This document shows positions 17,607-26,354 of a stretch of DNA of 64,000 bases, piece after piece; within the stretch, counting starts at the first letter, position 1, and each line of letters opens with the position of its first letter. The translations under genes were made by a program, and so were the position numbers. Under the pieces are notes generated by a model. The model did not search any database and had not been told where the DNA came from. It was given only the letters and a program-made list of their open reading frames with translations. Source of the DNA: Paracoccus saliphilus (GTDB lineage Bacteria; Pseudomonadota; Alphaproteobacteria; Rhodobacterales; Rhodobacteraceae); contig NZ_CP067140.1 of NCBI RefSeq assembly GCF_028553805.1, positions 1,798,001 to 1,862,000 of the forward strand, given 5' to 3'.

Positions 17607-17642
17607 AGACACAGGGCAACTCGCTACAACTCAACAGGTAAT

Positions 17643-17671
17643 AATATAACATTACATAAAATTATGAGCAA
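17643..17671 (-). promoter_or_regulatory. Sigma70-type promoter before the head operon
   Basis: On the minus strand TTGCTC (17671-17666) and TATATT (17648-17643) are separated by exactly 17 bp in an AT-rich stretch. They lie 37 bp upstream of the portal start. Confidence 0.5.
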
Positions 17672-17693
17672 GCGCCATTACATGCATTTTTTG

Positions 17694-19007
17694 TTATGAC
17701 TGGCAGTGCTGCTCCCACGCGTCATCTAGGCGAACTGTTCGACGGTTGGGCAGGTCAAACCTCGCTTGAGGCGACGGGTTTTCCATGTCTATCAGGTCCA
17801 TGACAAACTGGCTCCACTTCTCCAAAGCTTCTGCCTTTTCAGATGCGTAATCATGCCGCTGATAGATCGCGACAATACCGCCGCCGGTGCCGCTGACATG
17901 GTTTAAGACTGCTTCGGTCACTCGCACCGGAACACCTAAACGCGCCATGCCAGTCGCTGCCGTCCGCCGAAGATCATGGAAATTCCACTTGGGTATCTCG
18001 ACCGTTGTCCGCCGCTCCTTTGACGCGATAGCTTCCATCTGCTTCGCGATGTGATGCCGCCCTTTATGAAAACCGCTCACAGGGCTTCTGCCGGTCGTGG
18101 TGAAAATGAACTGCACATTGCTGCTGCGGCACCTGATCCGCTCGATCTTCGCCAGAACTGACTGCGCAAGGTTAGACAGCGGCACGTCATGTGCGCGACG
18201 GTTCTTCGTGCGATCCGATGACAGGTGCCATACGTTGCCGGTGATTTCAGCCTCGGTCATTTGCGCGACCTCGTTCAGTCGTTGTCCGGTAAGTAAGAGC
18301 ATCTTGCTGAACGGCCCCCACGGGTGACCCAGATCGTCGCAGGCTTGCCAAAACCACCGGACTTCATCATCAGTCAGAACCCTGTCGCGACTGGCTTCCT
18401 TCGCCACCGGTTTAACGCCGGTCGCAGGACTCATGGCGAGAATATCCCGTTCGACCAGCCAATTCAGAAACTTGTTGAGATATGAGCGAAGGCGGTTTGC
18501 CGAGACCACGCGGCCACTGTCCGCAATATCGTCTAGCAGATCGATAACATCACGCTTGGTGATCTCATGGATGTTGCGATCACCCCATTGCGCTACAACG
18601 AAACGATCAAGCTCGCGCCGGACCGTCTTACCGGTCCGAAGTGCCGAAAGGTGCCGCTTGTCGAATTGCTCGATAAGCGTTTTGACCTTGTTGCGCTCCT
18701 CCTGTTGCGCTTTCAGCTTCGCCGCCTTGGTCGCCTGCTTTTCTGCCGATGGGTCATCGCCGTGCTGAACGGCTTCGATAGCCTCGGACGCTGCTTTGCG
18801 AGCGTCAGATATACCCATGATCGGCCATCGTCCCAAGGTGAGCTTCTTCGGCTTACCATCGAATCGATACCGGAGCGCCCATGTCTTCAACCCGCTTGGA
18901 TGCAGCGCGAGGTAAAGACCGATCAGCGCGGGGTCCGGCACCTCGATGCGCTTGACCGGATCGGGTTTCATTTTCTCGATTGTGCTTGTCGTCAGAACCT
19001 TCGCCAT
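17694..19007 (-). CDS. int: Tyrosine integrase of the tRNA-Asn element
   Basis: The 437-residue protein begins with a DUF4102-type arm-binding domain (LALHPSGLKTWALRYRFDGKPKKLTLGRWP). A SAM-like core domain follows at about residues 115-205. The catalytic domain has Arg in LLLTGQRLNEVAQM, the HDLRRTAATGM box, NHVSGTGGG, and the nucleophile in IYQRHDY. All expected catalytic residues are present, so it should be active. It lies at the attR end, about 190 bp from the repeat, and is transcribed toward the cargo. Confidence 0.93.
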   Translation of the reverse strand: MAKVLTTSTIEKMKPDPVKRIEVPDPALIGLYLALHPSGLKTWALRYRFDGKPKKLTLGRWPIMGISDARKAASEAIEAVQHGDDPSAEKQATKAAKLKAQQEERNKVKTLIEQFDKRHLSALRTGKTVRRELDRFVVAQWGDRNIHEITKRDVIDLLDDIADSGRVVSANRLRSYLNKFLNWLVERDILAMSPATGVKPVAKEASRDRVLTDDEVRWFWQACDDLGHPWGPFSKMLLLTGQRLNEVAQMTEAEITGNVWHLSSDRTKNRRAHDVPLSNLAQSVLAKIERIRCRSSNVQFIFTTTGRSPVSGFHKGRHHIAKQMEAIASKERRTTVEIPKWNFHDLRRTAATGMARLGVPVRVTEAVLNHVSGTGGGIVAIYQRHDYASEKAEALEKWSQFVMDLIDMENPSPQARFDLPNRRTVRLDDAWEQHCQS

Positions 19008-19036
19008 CGACCATCCCGCAGCAGAAAAACCATCAG

Positions 19037-19097
19037 CCGGGGTAACGTCTGGGGTAACAGATTGGTCAGTTTCGATCCGCTTCCGCCGTTACCCGGC
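19037..19097. repeat. Right arm-type sites (GGGGTAAC pair plus inverted copy)
   Basis: The block at 19037-19060 repeats the left-end GGGGTAAC pair (21 of 24 identical). An inverted copy, CCGTTACCCGGC, lies at 19086-19097. They stand between the integrase start and attR and are probably integrase arm-binding sites. Confidence 0.55.
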
Positions 19098-19196
19098 AGT
19101 TAAGCAAAGGACGGCACGTGCGGTAAGCGCAAGTATTCGCTGGAATTTTTCCGAACTCCTGCTTTTCAGGGTTTGGTCAAAAAATCTTACCGATGC

Positions 19197-19252
19197 GACT
19201 GTTAATCAATTGGTCGTAGGTTCGATCCCTACCGCCGGAGCCAAATCATCCT
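19197..19252. repeat. attR: 56-bp direct repeat of the tRNA-Asn 3' half
   Basis: It is identical to 8824-8879. It lacks the 5' half of the tRNA, so it is an attachment remnant and not a gene. Sequence from 19253 to 19383 shows no feature. Confidence 0.95.
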
Positions 19253-19383
19253 AAGCGGTTGCTTATATTTGAAATTTCCGAATTTTGGATCGGAGTTTCG
19301 ATGAGATGGCAAACAAGTTTCCGAGATGCGTAAGCCAAGTTTGAACCGATGGCTGGAGCGTGCGGCGGGCCCATATACGCGTT

Positions 19384-20160
19384 TCAGGCCCGCTCCAAAT
19401 TGACATCGATCAGCCCGGCAACCTCATCTGGATGGGTGATCGGCAGCATATGCCCCGCGTCCGGCACGGTAGCACGCCCGACATCGGGCAGGCGCGCGGC
19501 AAGTGCTTCGGCGATATCGTGAATCACCTGAGGCGAGTCACCGCCAGCAATCAGCAGCACCGGCGCATCGATCGATTCGAGCCCACCTTCACGCAAGATT
19601 CGCGGACGGTCATCGGCAAGCGTCGGCGTGCATTCCGCAACCAATCCGATCCGTGCCCGCATCTGAGCCTGTATTCGCTCTGACAGATCGTCATAACCCT
19701 GCGAGCCCCAGGCCGACAGGAACCCCCGTGTGGCATCCTCCTCGCGGCCTTCGGCAAGCAGGCGGTCGATCTGCATTTCGGGCTGTGCCTGCGCGGCTGC
19801 GGGAACGGCGGCGAACAGGACGGGCTCGATCAGGGTCAGGCTGCGAACGGCCTCGGGGGCCGCAACCGCGATGCGCAGGGCGACGGTGGCGCCCATGCTG
19901 TGCCCGATCAGATCCAGCGGGCGGTTGATGAAGCTGGCCGCAATACGGGTGACGGCGGTATGGTAATCCGGATCATCAGGCTCCGGGCTCCAGGGATCGC
20001 TGCGTCCGTGGCCGGGCATGTCGAAGCCTTGCAGGTCGATCCGCCCCTCCAGGCGCTCCGAGATTGGTCCCCAGTAGCTGCCCGAGGCCAACATGCAATG
20101 CAAAGCCAGTGCCGGACGCTCGGTGTCGCCCGGCCAATGCCGCCTATGAACCCCGCTCAC
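19384..20160 (-). CDS. Alpha/beta hydrolase
   Basis: From the GTG at 20160, which overlaps the isomerase stop by 4 bp, the product has 258 residues. The nucleophile elbow is DLIGHSMGATVALRIA near residue 85. The oxyanion region is ALHCMLASGSYWGP at the start, the acid is probably in VLLIAGGDSPQ, and the catalytic His is in DAGHMLPITHP near the end. The fold and length match small esterase or C-C hydrolase enzymes. The frame stays open upstream to 20550, but that part is the antisense-like shadow of the isomerase. The coupled isomerase suggests a shared aromatic or glutathione-linked pathway, which is inferred. Confidence 0.82.
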   Translation of the reverse strand: MSGVHRRHWPGDTERPALALHCMLASGSYWGPISERLEGRIDLQGFDMPGHGRSDPWSPEPDDPDYHTAVTRIAASFINRPLDLIGHSMGATVALRIAVAAPEAVRSLTLIEPVLFAAVPAAAQAQPEMQIDRLLAEGREEDATRGFLSAWGSQGYDDLSERIQAQMRARIGLVAECTPTLADDRPRILREGGLESIDAPVLLIAGGDSPQVIHDIAEALAARLPDVGRATVPDAGHMLPITHPDEVAGLIDVNLERA

Positions 20161-20756
20161 AGCGACGCGAGATGCCGGTCGAGGAAGTCCAGCCGATCCT
20201 GCCCCCAGAAACGCTGACCGGTTTCGCGTACGACATAGAAGGGCGCTCCGAAGGCCCCGGTCTCGACCGCCTCTTCCAGGTTGCGGCCATAAGTCTCGGC
20301 GCCCGCCAGCAGGCCCTTGTCGGCCAGCGCCGGGTCGAAGCCATGCGTGCCCAGAAGTTCGCGGATCACCGAATCGTCGCTGATATCGCGCTCTTCCGCC
20401 CAGACAGCGCGGGTGAAACCATGGGCAAGTCCGCCCAGATTGCCGCCGCCGGCCTGTTGCGCGGCGATGACGGCATAGGACGATGGCGCCATGTTGACCG
20501 GCCAATGCGCGGGCTTGATATTGAACGGAACCTGAAGGTAATCGGCCCAACGCAGAAGTTCCTGCGTTCGGTATTCCATCCGGCTGACATGGCGGTCGGC
20601 GGGGCGAATCCCTCCGGTCCGGTCGAAAAGCTGCAGCAGGTCCACCGGCTTGTAGGTGACGCTTGCATCGTGCTTTTCGGCGAGTTCCTCCAGTTTTTTA
20701 CCGGCGAGATAGCAATATGGGCTGATTGTACCCAGATAATAGTCGATGCTGGCCAT
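20157..20756 (-). CDS. DsbA-family 2-hydroxychromene-2-carboxylate isomerase-like protein
   Basis: The 199-residue protein starts MASIDYYLGTISPYCYLAGKKLEEL. A Ser-Pro replaces the CxxC active site, as in kappa-class glutathione transferases and HCCA isomerase. VTYKPVDLLQLFDRTGG and FGAPFYVV (cis-Pro loop) complete the thioredoxin-like pattern, and FWGQDRLDFLDRHL is the usual end. The second ATG is preferred because AAGG stands 8 nt before it. It is coupled to the hydrolase gene. Confidence 0.82.
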   Translation of the reverse strand: MASIDYYLGTISPYCYLAGKKLEELAEKHDASVTYKPVDLLQLFDRTGGIRPADRHVSRMEYRTQELLRWADYLQVPFNIKPAHWPVNMAPSSYAVIAAQQAGGGNLGGLAHGFTRAVWAEERDISDDSVIRELLGTHGFDPALADKGLLAGAETYGRNLEEAVETGAFGAPFYVVRETGQRFWGQDRLDFLDRHLASL

Positions 20757-20843
20757 GCGCATGTCCTTCTTGGTTTGCCCGGAGGTTAACCGGGTGCTAA
20801 GGGCTGTGCAATCTCACGAATCCCGCCAGAGGCCCTGCATTCC

Positions 20844-21863
20844 ATGCCCGTCATGACCGAACCCAAGCTTATTTCCGGAAACGCCAACACTCCCCTTGCC
20901 GCCGCCATTGCGCGCCGCATGTCGATGCATCGCGGCATGAATGTGGGTCTTTGCGACGCGCGGATCGAACGCTTCAACGACCAGGAGATCTTCGTCGAGG
21001 TCTTCGAGAATGTCCGGGGCGAGGACATGTATGTCATCCAGCCCACCTCGAACCCGGCGAATGACAACCTGATGGAGCTACTGATCATCGCCGATGCGCT
21101 GCGCCGGTCCTCGGCGGATCGGATCACGGCGGTGATCCCCTATTTCGGTTACGCGCGGCAGGATCGCCGTGCCAAGGCCCGCACGCCGATCTCGGCCAAG
21201 CTGGTGGCCAACCTGTTGACAGAGGCCGGAGTGGACCGGGTGCTGACCATGGATCTGCATGCCACGCAGATCCAGGGGTTCTTCGATATTCCGGTGGACA
21301 ACCTTTATGCCGCGCCGATCTTTGCGCTGGATATGCAGCATCATTTCAGGGGGCGTATGGACGATCTGATGGTCGTCTCGCCCGATGTCGGCGGCGTGGC
21401 CCGGGCGCGGGAACTGGCGCAGCGTATCGGCGCACCGCTGTCGATCGTGGACAAGCGGCGCGAGAAGGCGGGCGAAGTGGCCGAGATGACGGTCATCGGC
21501 GACGTCAAGGGCAAGGCCTGCATCATCGTGGACGATATCTGCGACACGGCAGGCACGCTGGTCAAGGCTGCGCAGGTACTGACCGATCAGGGCGCGACCG
21601 AGGTGCATGCCTATATCACCCATGGCGTGCTGTCCGGCCCGGCGGTCGAGCGGGTGTCGAAATCGGTGATGAAATCGCTGGTGATCACCGACTCGATCCA
21701 GCCGACCGAAGCGGTGAAGGCGGCTCCGAATATCCGTATCGTGCCGACTGCACCAATGTTCACGCAGGCGATCCTGAATATCTGGAACGGCACCTCGGTC
21801 AGCTCGCTTTTCGAGACCGACACCCTGCTGCCGATTTACGAAGGCCTGTATTCGACCGATTGA
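20844..21863 (+). CDS. prs: Ribose-phosphate pyrophosphokinase
   Basis: The 339-residue enzyme makes PRPP from ribose 5-phosphate and ATP for nucleotide and His/Trp synthesis. It carries [20 protein letters not shown], the ATP-loop sequence [40 protein letters not shown] and the PRPP-binding motif [19 protein letters not shown]. All are in family order. The gene converges on purD, another user of the PRPP pathway, across a 75-bp gap. Confidence 0.97.
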   Translation: MPVMTEPKLISGNANTPLAAAIARRMSMHRGMNVGLCDARIERFNDQEIFVEVFENVRGEDMYVIQPTSNPANDNLMELLIIADALRRSSADRITAVIPYFGYARQDRRAKARTPISAKLVANLLTEAGVDRVLTMDLHATQIQGFFDIPVDNLYAAPIFALDMQHHFRGRMDDLMVVSPDVGGVARARELAQRIGAPLSIVDKRREKAGEVAEMTVIGDVKGKACIIVDDICDTAGTLVKAAQVLTDQGATEVHAYITHGVLSGPAVERVSKSVMKSLVITDSIQPTEAVKAAPNIRIVPTAPMFTQAILNIWNGTSVSSLFETDTLLPIYEGLYSTD

Positions 21864-21882
21864 CCTCTTGCCGGATTGCCCT

Positions 21883-21920
21883 GCCGGATGCCTCCGGCGG
21901 GGATATTTGCATGAAGAAGA
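21883..21920. repeat. Intergenic GC-rich motif of Rhodobacteraceae type
   Basis: The sequence GCCTCCGGCGGGGATATTTG follows the convergent prs/purD ends. Similar motifs are, from memory, very common in intergenic DNA of Rhodobacteraceae. It contains a short hairpin. This supports the taxonomic guess but is not proof. Confidence 0.35.
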
Positions 21921-21938
21921 TCCGGTAACTTCTAAAAA

Positions 21939-23207
21939 TTACTCGGCATTCGAAAGGGCGCGCCAACCGATATCACGGCGGTAAAAGCCCTCGGGCCAAT
22001 CGATGGCATCGACAAGACGATATGCGCGCGCATGAGCCTCTGCCAGGGTTGCCCCGCGACCGGTACAGGCGAGTACCCGGCCGCCCGATGCGGTGACTCG
22101 TCCATCCGCCTCGGTGGTTCCGGCGTGGAAAACCATCTCGAAACTGGATTCGGTTACCTGGGAAAGGCCGTTGATTGCGCTGCCTTTTTCATATGATCCG
22201 GGATAGCCCTTCGCCGCCATGACGACGGTCAGCGCGTGATCATCGGCCCAATTGACCGAAGTTTCGGCCAGGCGTCCTGTCGCGCAGGCCAGCAGCAGGT
22301 CCAGTGCCTGCGCCCCGAGCCGGATCATCAGCGCCTGGCATTCCGGGTCGCCGAAGCGGACATTATACTCGACCAACCGGGCATGACCTCCATCGATCAT
22401 CAAACCTGCATAAAGAATGCCCTGGAACGGGCTGTTTCTACGTGCCATTTCCGTGACCGTGGGGCGGATGATCTGTTCCATCACCTGTGCCTGCAAGGTC
22501 TCGCTCAGTACGGGCGCGGGACTGTAGGCCCCCATCCCGCCGGTATTGGGGCCGGTATCGCCTTCACCGACACGCTTGTGATCCTGGGCGGTTCCGATCG
22601 GGAGGCAATCCTTGCCATCGCAAAGAACAAAGAAACTGGCTTCCTCGCCGGTCATGTATTCCTCGATGACGATCGAGGTATCGCCGAATTCCCCGTCGAA
22701 AATCAAGTCGATGGCGTCACAAGCTTGTGCGACGGTTTCGGCGACGGTCACGCCCTTGCCCGCGGCCAGCCCATCGGCCTTGATGACGATTGGTGCGCCA
22801 AGGGCGATGACATGAGCGCGTGCGGCGGCGGCTTCGGTGAAACGCTCCCATGCGGCGGTGGGGGCGCCGCAGGCGTCGCAGACCTCCTTGGTGAAGGTCT
22901 TCGACGCTTCGAGCTGAGCGGCCGCCTGACTGGGGCCGAAGACCAGGAAGCCCGCGCCACGCAGCGCATCCGAGACACCTGCGGCCAGCGGGGCCTCGGG
23001 GCCGATCACCACGAAATCGATGGCGTTGTCCTGTGCGAATTCAAGGACATCGGCCCGGGAATTAATGTCAAGCTTGGCGCAATCCGCTACCCCGGAGATA
23101 CCCGCATTTCCGGGTGCGACGATCAATCGGTCACATTTCGGGTTCTGCCGGATCGCCCAGGCCAGGGCATGTTCGCGCCCGCCGCCGCCGAGGATGAGGA
23201 TATTCAT
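21939..23207 (-). CDS. purD: Phosphoribosylamine-glycine ligase (GARS)
   Basis: From the ATG at 23207 the product has 422 residues and starts MNILILGGGGREHALAW, the family's N-terminal signature. An in-frame extension to 23264 has no family likeness. The ATP-grasp part has APIVIKADGLAAGKGVTVAE and GDPECQALMIRLGAQALDLL near the metal site. The enzyme joins phosphoribosylamine and glycine in purine synthesis. The gene is divergent from xseA. Confidence 0.97.
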   Translation of the reverse strand: MNILILGGGGREHALAWAIRQNPKCDRLIVAPGNAGISGVADCAKLDINSRADVLEFAQDNAIDFVVIGPEAPLAAGVSDALRGAGFLVFGPSQAAAQLEASKTFTKEVCDACGAPTAAWERFTEAAAARAHVIALGAPIVIKADGLAAGKGVTVAETVAQACDAIDLIFDGEFGDTSIVIEEYMTGEEASFFVLCDGKDCLPIGTAQDHKRVGEGDTGPNTGGMGAYSPAPVLSETLQAQVMEQIIRPTVTEMARRNSPFQGILYAGLMIDGGHARLVEYNVRFGDPECQALMIRLGAQALDLLLACATGRLAETSVNWADDHALTVVMAAKGYPGSYEKGSAINGLSQVTESSFEMVFHAGTTEADGRVTASGGRVLACTGRGATLAEAHARAYRLVDAIDWPEGFYRRDIGWRALSNAE

Positions 23208-23269
23208 CTGCCGCCCTTTCGCTTGCTGTCGCGGCGTTCTAATCTGGCTGGCGAAGGGGAACAAGCCGC

Positions 23270-24829
23270 ATGGATCTGATCGACGACACTCCGGGCAACA
23301 ATGCCCATGAATTCACCGTCTCGGAACTGTCGGGAGCGGTAAAGCGCAATATCGAGGATCAGTTCGGCCGGGTCCGGGTGCGCGGCGAGATCGGCCGGGT
23401 GTCGCGGCCGTCCTCGGGACATCTCTATTTCGATCTCAAGGACGACCGTTCGATCCTGGCGGCGGTCAGCTGGAAAGGACAGGCGGCGAAGCTAGCGCAG
23501 CGTCCGGAGGAGGGGATGGAGGTCGTGGCCACCGGGCGGATGACCACCTTTCCCGGCCAGTCCAAATACCAGTTGATCGTCGACCAGATCGAGCCCGCCG
23601 GGATGGGTGCCTTGATGGCGATGCTGGAAAAACGCCGCAAGGCGCTGGCTGCCGAAGGGTTGTTCGACCAGGAGCGCAAGCGTGCGCTGCCGTTCCTTCC
23701 ACGGGTCATCGGTGTGGTTACATCGCCTTCGGGCGCGGTAATCCGCGATATCCTGCACCGGCTCCGCGACCGGTTTCCGACCCGCGTTCTGATCTGGCCC
23801 GTCGCCGTGCAGGGAGAGGGTTGCGCGCCACAGGTCGCGGCCGCCATTCACGGCTTCAATGACTTGCCGGAGGGGGGAACGATCCCGCGGCCCGACCTGA
23901 TCATCGTTGCGCGGGGCGGGGGCAGTCTAGAGGATCTCTGGGGGTTCAACGAGGAAGAGGTTGTGCGCGCCGCCGCCGGCAGCGCCATTCCGTTGATCTC
24001 GGCGGTGGGGCACGAAACGGATACCACGCTGATCGATTTCGCATCGGACAGGCGCGCCCCGACGCCGACGGCGGCGGCCGAGCTTGCCGTTCCGGTTCGC
24101 GCCGATCTCGCGGCGCGCCTGGCAGAGGCGGGCGCGCGCATGTCCCGCGCCAGCGGCCAGAGGATCGAGCGTCCCCGGCAACGGCTACGGGATCTGTCAC
24201 GGGCGATGGGGAGGCCTGCCGCCTTGACCGAGGGGGCACGGCAGCGTCTGGATCTGTGGGCTGCTCGGCTGGAGCCCGCGCTTCACGGGTTGGTGCGGGC
24301 GAGGCGGCAACAATTGGCGTCACGCCCGATGCCAGCGGCGACCCTGCGGCAGTTCACCTCTAGCAAGCGGCATATGATGGATCGTGTCGTGACGCGGCTT
24401 GAAGGTAGCCGTGAGCGGCAGATGGAGCGCCGCAAGGATCGTCTGGCACAATTGCAGGAACGGCTGGACAGTTCGCTGCGCCGGGTTGCGGCAGTTACGC
24501 GGCGGGCAATCGACACGCAATCCGAACGCCTCTCCGGGTTGGGCGCGCGGCTGGAGAATGGCGGGCGACGGGTTATCCGCCAACGGCGCGAGGTACTGAT
24601 GCGGCTTGACCGGATGCGGCATACATTGGGCTATGAGCAGACATTGAAGCGCGGCTTTGCCGTCGTGCATGGCGGCGGTAGCGTGGTGACATCGGCCGCA
24701 GAGGCAGGCAAACTCACGCATTTCGAGATCGAATTCGCCGATGGGCGGATCGCGGCGGCGCCGGGAAAAGCACGCCCGGACACAGGACGCAAGAAGCGGG
24801 GCGGACCGGCCCAAGGCTCGCTGTTCTGA
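23270..24829 (+). CDS. xseA: Exodeoxyribonuclease VII large subunit
   Basis: The 519-residue protein starts with an OB-fold (EFTVSELSGAVKRNIEDQFGRVRVRGEI). It then has the family core RVIGVVTSPSGAVIRDILHRLRDRFP and IIVARGGGSLEDLWGFNEEEVVRA, and HETDTTLIDFASDRRAPTPTAAAELA. A long Arg-rich coiled coil fills the rest. With XseB, which is not in this window, it degrades single-stranded DNA. Confidence 0.96.
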   Translation: MDLIDDTPGNNAHEFTVSELSGAVKRNIEDQFGRVRVRGEIGRVSRPSSGHLYFDLKDDRSILAAVSWKGQAAKLAQRPEEGMEVVATGRMTTFPGQSKYQLIVDQIEPAGMGALMAMLEKRRKALAAEGLFDQERKRALPFLPRVIGVVTSPSGAVIRDILHRLRDRFPTRVLIWPVAVQGEGCAPQVAAAIHGFNDLPEGGTIPRPDLIIVARGGGSLEDLWGFNEEEVVRAAAGSAIPLISAVGHETDTTLIDFASDRRAPTPTAAAELAVPVRADLAARLAEAGARMSRASGQRIERPRQRLRDLSRAMGRPAALTEGARQRLDLWAARLEPALHGLVRARRQQLASRPMPAATLRQFTSSKRHMMDRVVTRLEGSRERQMERRKDRLAQLQERLDSSLRRVAAVTRRAIDTQSERLSGLGARLENGGRRVIRQRREVLMRLDRMRHTLGYEQTLKRGFAVVHGGGSVVTSAAEAGKLTHFEIEFADGRIAAAPGKARPDTGRKKRGGPAQGSLF

Positions 24830-24913
24830 AACGGTCAACAGTGTTAACTGGGGGTTGAGGTTGTCAATTCAAGAGGTTGTGCCCGGCGCGTGATCGCCAT
24901 AGGTTGTGCCTTG

Positions 24914-24928
24914 GTACATTGGCTGTAC
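24914..24928. promoter_or_regulatory. Inverted repeat upstream of the RND operon
   Basis: GTACA and TGTAC flank 5 bp, 57 bp before the adaptor start. A second short palindrome, AATGAA/TTCATT, lies at 24955-24968. Such sites upstream of efflux operons often bind TetR or MarR repressors, but no such gene is nearby. Confidence 0.35.
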
Positions 24929-24985
24929 AGATTTCATTTCCATTGTGCCAATAAAATGAATTTTCATTGAATACAGGCCGCGGGC

Positions 24986-26329
24986 ATGATCACACATACT
25001 CGAATTCTCGTTGCTGCATCTGCAGTTGGCGCGATGCTGTGGGCTGGGACCGGACTGGCTCAGCAGGAAGGCGAAATGCCTCCGCCGGCCGTCACGGTCG
25101 TCACGCTGGAAGCCGAGGACGTCACCCTGACGGTAACCTTGCCGGGACGTGTCGTGGCTTCGGCAGAGGCAGATTTGCGCCCGCAGGTCAACGGTCTCAT
25201 CACCGAGCGTCTGTTTGACGAGGGTAGCGTCGTCAAAGAAGGCGATCCGCTCTACCGGATCGATCCACGCAGTTACCAGGCTGCCGTGGCACAGGCAGAG
25301 GCATCGCTGGCGCAGGCAAAGGCACAGGCAGAATCCGCCCGGCGCGATGCAGAGCGGGTGGCGGCGCTGCGTGATCGGCGTGTGGCCAGCGAACAGAACC
25401 AGGACAGCGCCATAGCTGCGCGCGACGCTGCTGAAGCGGCGGTGAAGGCAGCAGAGGCGCAATTGCAGGCGGCGCAGATCGATCTGGACCGCACGACGAT
25501 CACGGCTCCGATCGATGGGGTGATCGGCTTGGCGCAGGCGTCGCAAGGGGCACTGGTGACAGCATCGCAAGCGACACCGCTGGCGGTCATCCGGCGGATC
25601 GATCCGGTCCATGTGGACGTGACCCAATCGGCGGCCGAGATTATCCGCTGGCAGCGCCAGGGCGCTCAGGCGGCGCTGCCCGAGGGGGCGGATCGCACCG
25701 TGACCTTGCATCTCGCCGACGGCACCGAATTCGAGAATACCGGCTCGCTGACAGCGGCAGAGCCGCATGTCGACGAGACCACCGGCGTCGTCACGCTACG
25801 GATGGAGTTTGCCAATTCCGATAACCTGCTCTTGCCCGGAATGTATGTCCTGGCCGAAATTCCGCAGGCGCAATTGCAGGACGTAATCCTTGCTCCGCAG
25901 GAAGGGGTGACACGGGATCGCCGGGGCCGTCCCGTCGCCATGGTCGTGAATGACGAGAACATCGTCGAGATGCGGCAATTGGAGATCGTTCAGGACCGCG
26001 GCAATTCGTGGGTGGTGCGTGAAGGTCTGGAAGATGGCGACCGGCTGATCGTGGCCGGCTTCCAGCGCATCGGCGAGGGTATGCCCGTGACCCCTGAGGA
26101 GCGCGGCGAGGAGCCTCCGGCAGATGAGGCTGCTGCACCGCAGGAGGAAGGGGCCGCTCCGGAGGCTTCGGAAGGTGCAACCGACGGGGAGCAATCCGCC
26201 GAAGGTGAGGCACCGCCTGCGGAACCCACCGGCGAAGACGAGGAAGCCGCCGCGGCCGGGCAGGGCGAGGCCGCCTCAACCGAACAGGCCGCCAAAGAGG
26301 CAGCCCAGGACGACGACACCGGCAACTGA
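24986..26329 (+). CDS. RND efflux periplasmic adaptor
   Basis: The 447-residue protein has a signal peptide (ILVAASAVGAMLWAGTGLAQQ). A lipoyl/barrel-sandwich part (LRPQVNGLITERLFDEGSVVKEGDPLYRIDP) encloses an Ala/Gln-rich hairpin coiled coil, and beta-barrel and membrane-proximal domains follow. This is the AcrA/MexA layout. It ends with about 85 residues very rich in Glu, Ala and Pro, an unusual acidic tail of unknown role. It forms an operon with the RND pump 25 bp downstream. No outer-membrane channel gene is adjacent. Confidence 0.92.
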   Translation: MITHTRILVAASAVGAMLWAGTGLAQQEGEMPPPAVTVVTLEAEDVTLTVTLPGRVVASAEADLRPQVNGLITERLFDEGSVVKEGDPLYRIDPRSYQAAVAQAEASLAQAKAQAESARRDAERVAALRDRRVASEQNQDSAIAARDAAEAAVKAAEAQLQAAQIDLDRTTITAPIDGVIGLAQASQGALVTASQATPLAVIRRIDPVHVDVTQSAAEIIRWQRQGAQAALPEGADRTVTLHLADGTEFENTGSLTAAEPHVDETTGVVTLRMEFANSDNLLLPGMYVLAEIPQAQLQDVILAPQEGVTRDRRGRPVAMVVNDENIVEMRQLEIVQDRGNSWVVREGLEDGDRLIVAGFQRIGEGMPVTPEERGEEPPADEAAAPQEEGAAPEASEGATDGEQSAEGEAPPAEPTGEDEEAAAAGQGEAASTEQAAKEAAQDDDTGN

Positions 26330-26354
26330 CGGCCGGATCAGCGCGAGAGATATC

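Larger units (their letters stand above)
8824..19252. mobile_element. Satellite-like element with capsid genes, inserted at tRNA-Asn (10.4 kb)
   Basis: The element is bounded by the 56-bp repeats and spans 10,373 bp from repeat to repeat. Its order on the minus strand is integrase, portal, tail-chaperone-like, protease-capsid fusion, second chaperone-like, HNH, [ATPase, TOPRIM], head-tail connector, gp10-like, two small genes, HNH. I see no terminase, tail, lysis, primase or repressor gene. That gene set resembles capsid-forming phage-inducible islands, which make their own heads and take tails from a helper. A prophage remnant is the alternative. The integrase and both attachment sites look intact. 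Confidence 0.85.

Noticed and set aside
8824..19252. Complete active prophage
   Set aside because: Terminase, tail, lysis and replication genes are absent and the element is only 10.4 kb.
19197..19252. Second tRNA-Asn gene
   Set aside because: Only the 3' half is present; it is the attR copy.
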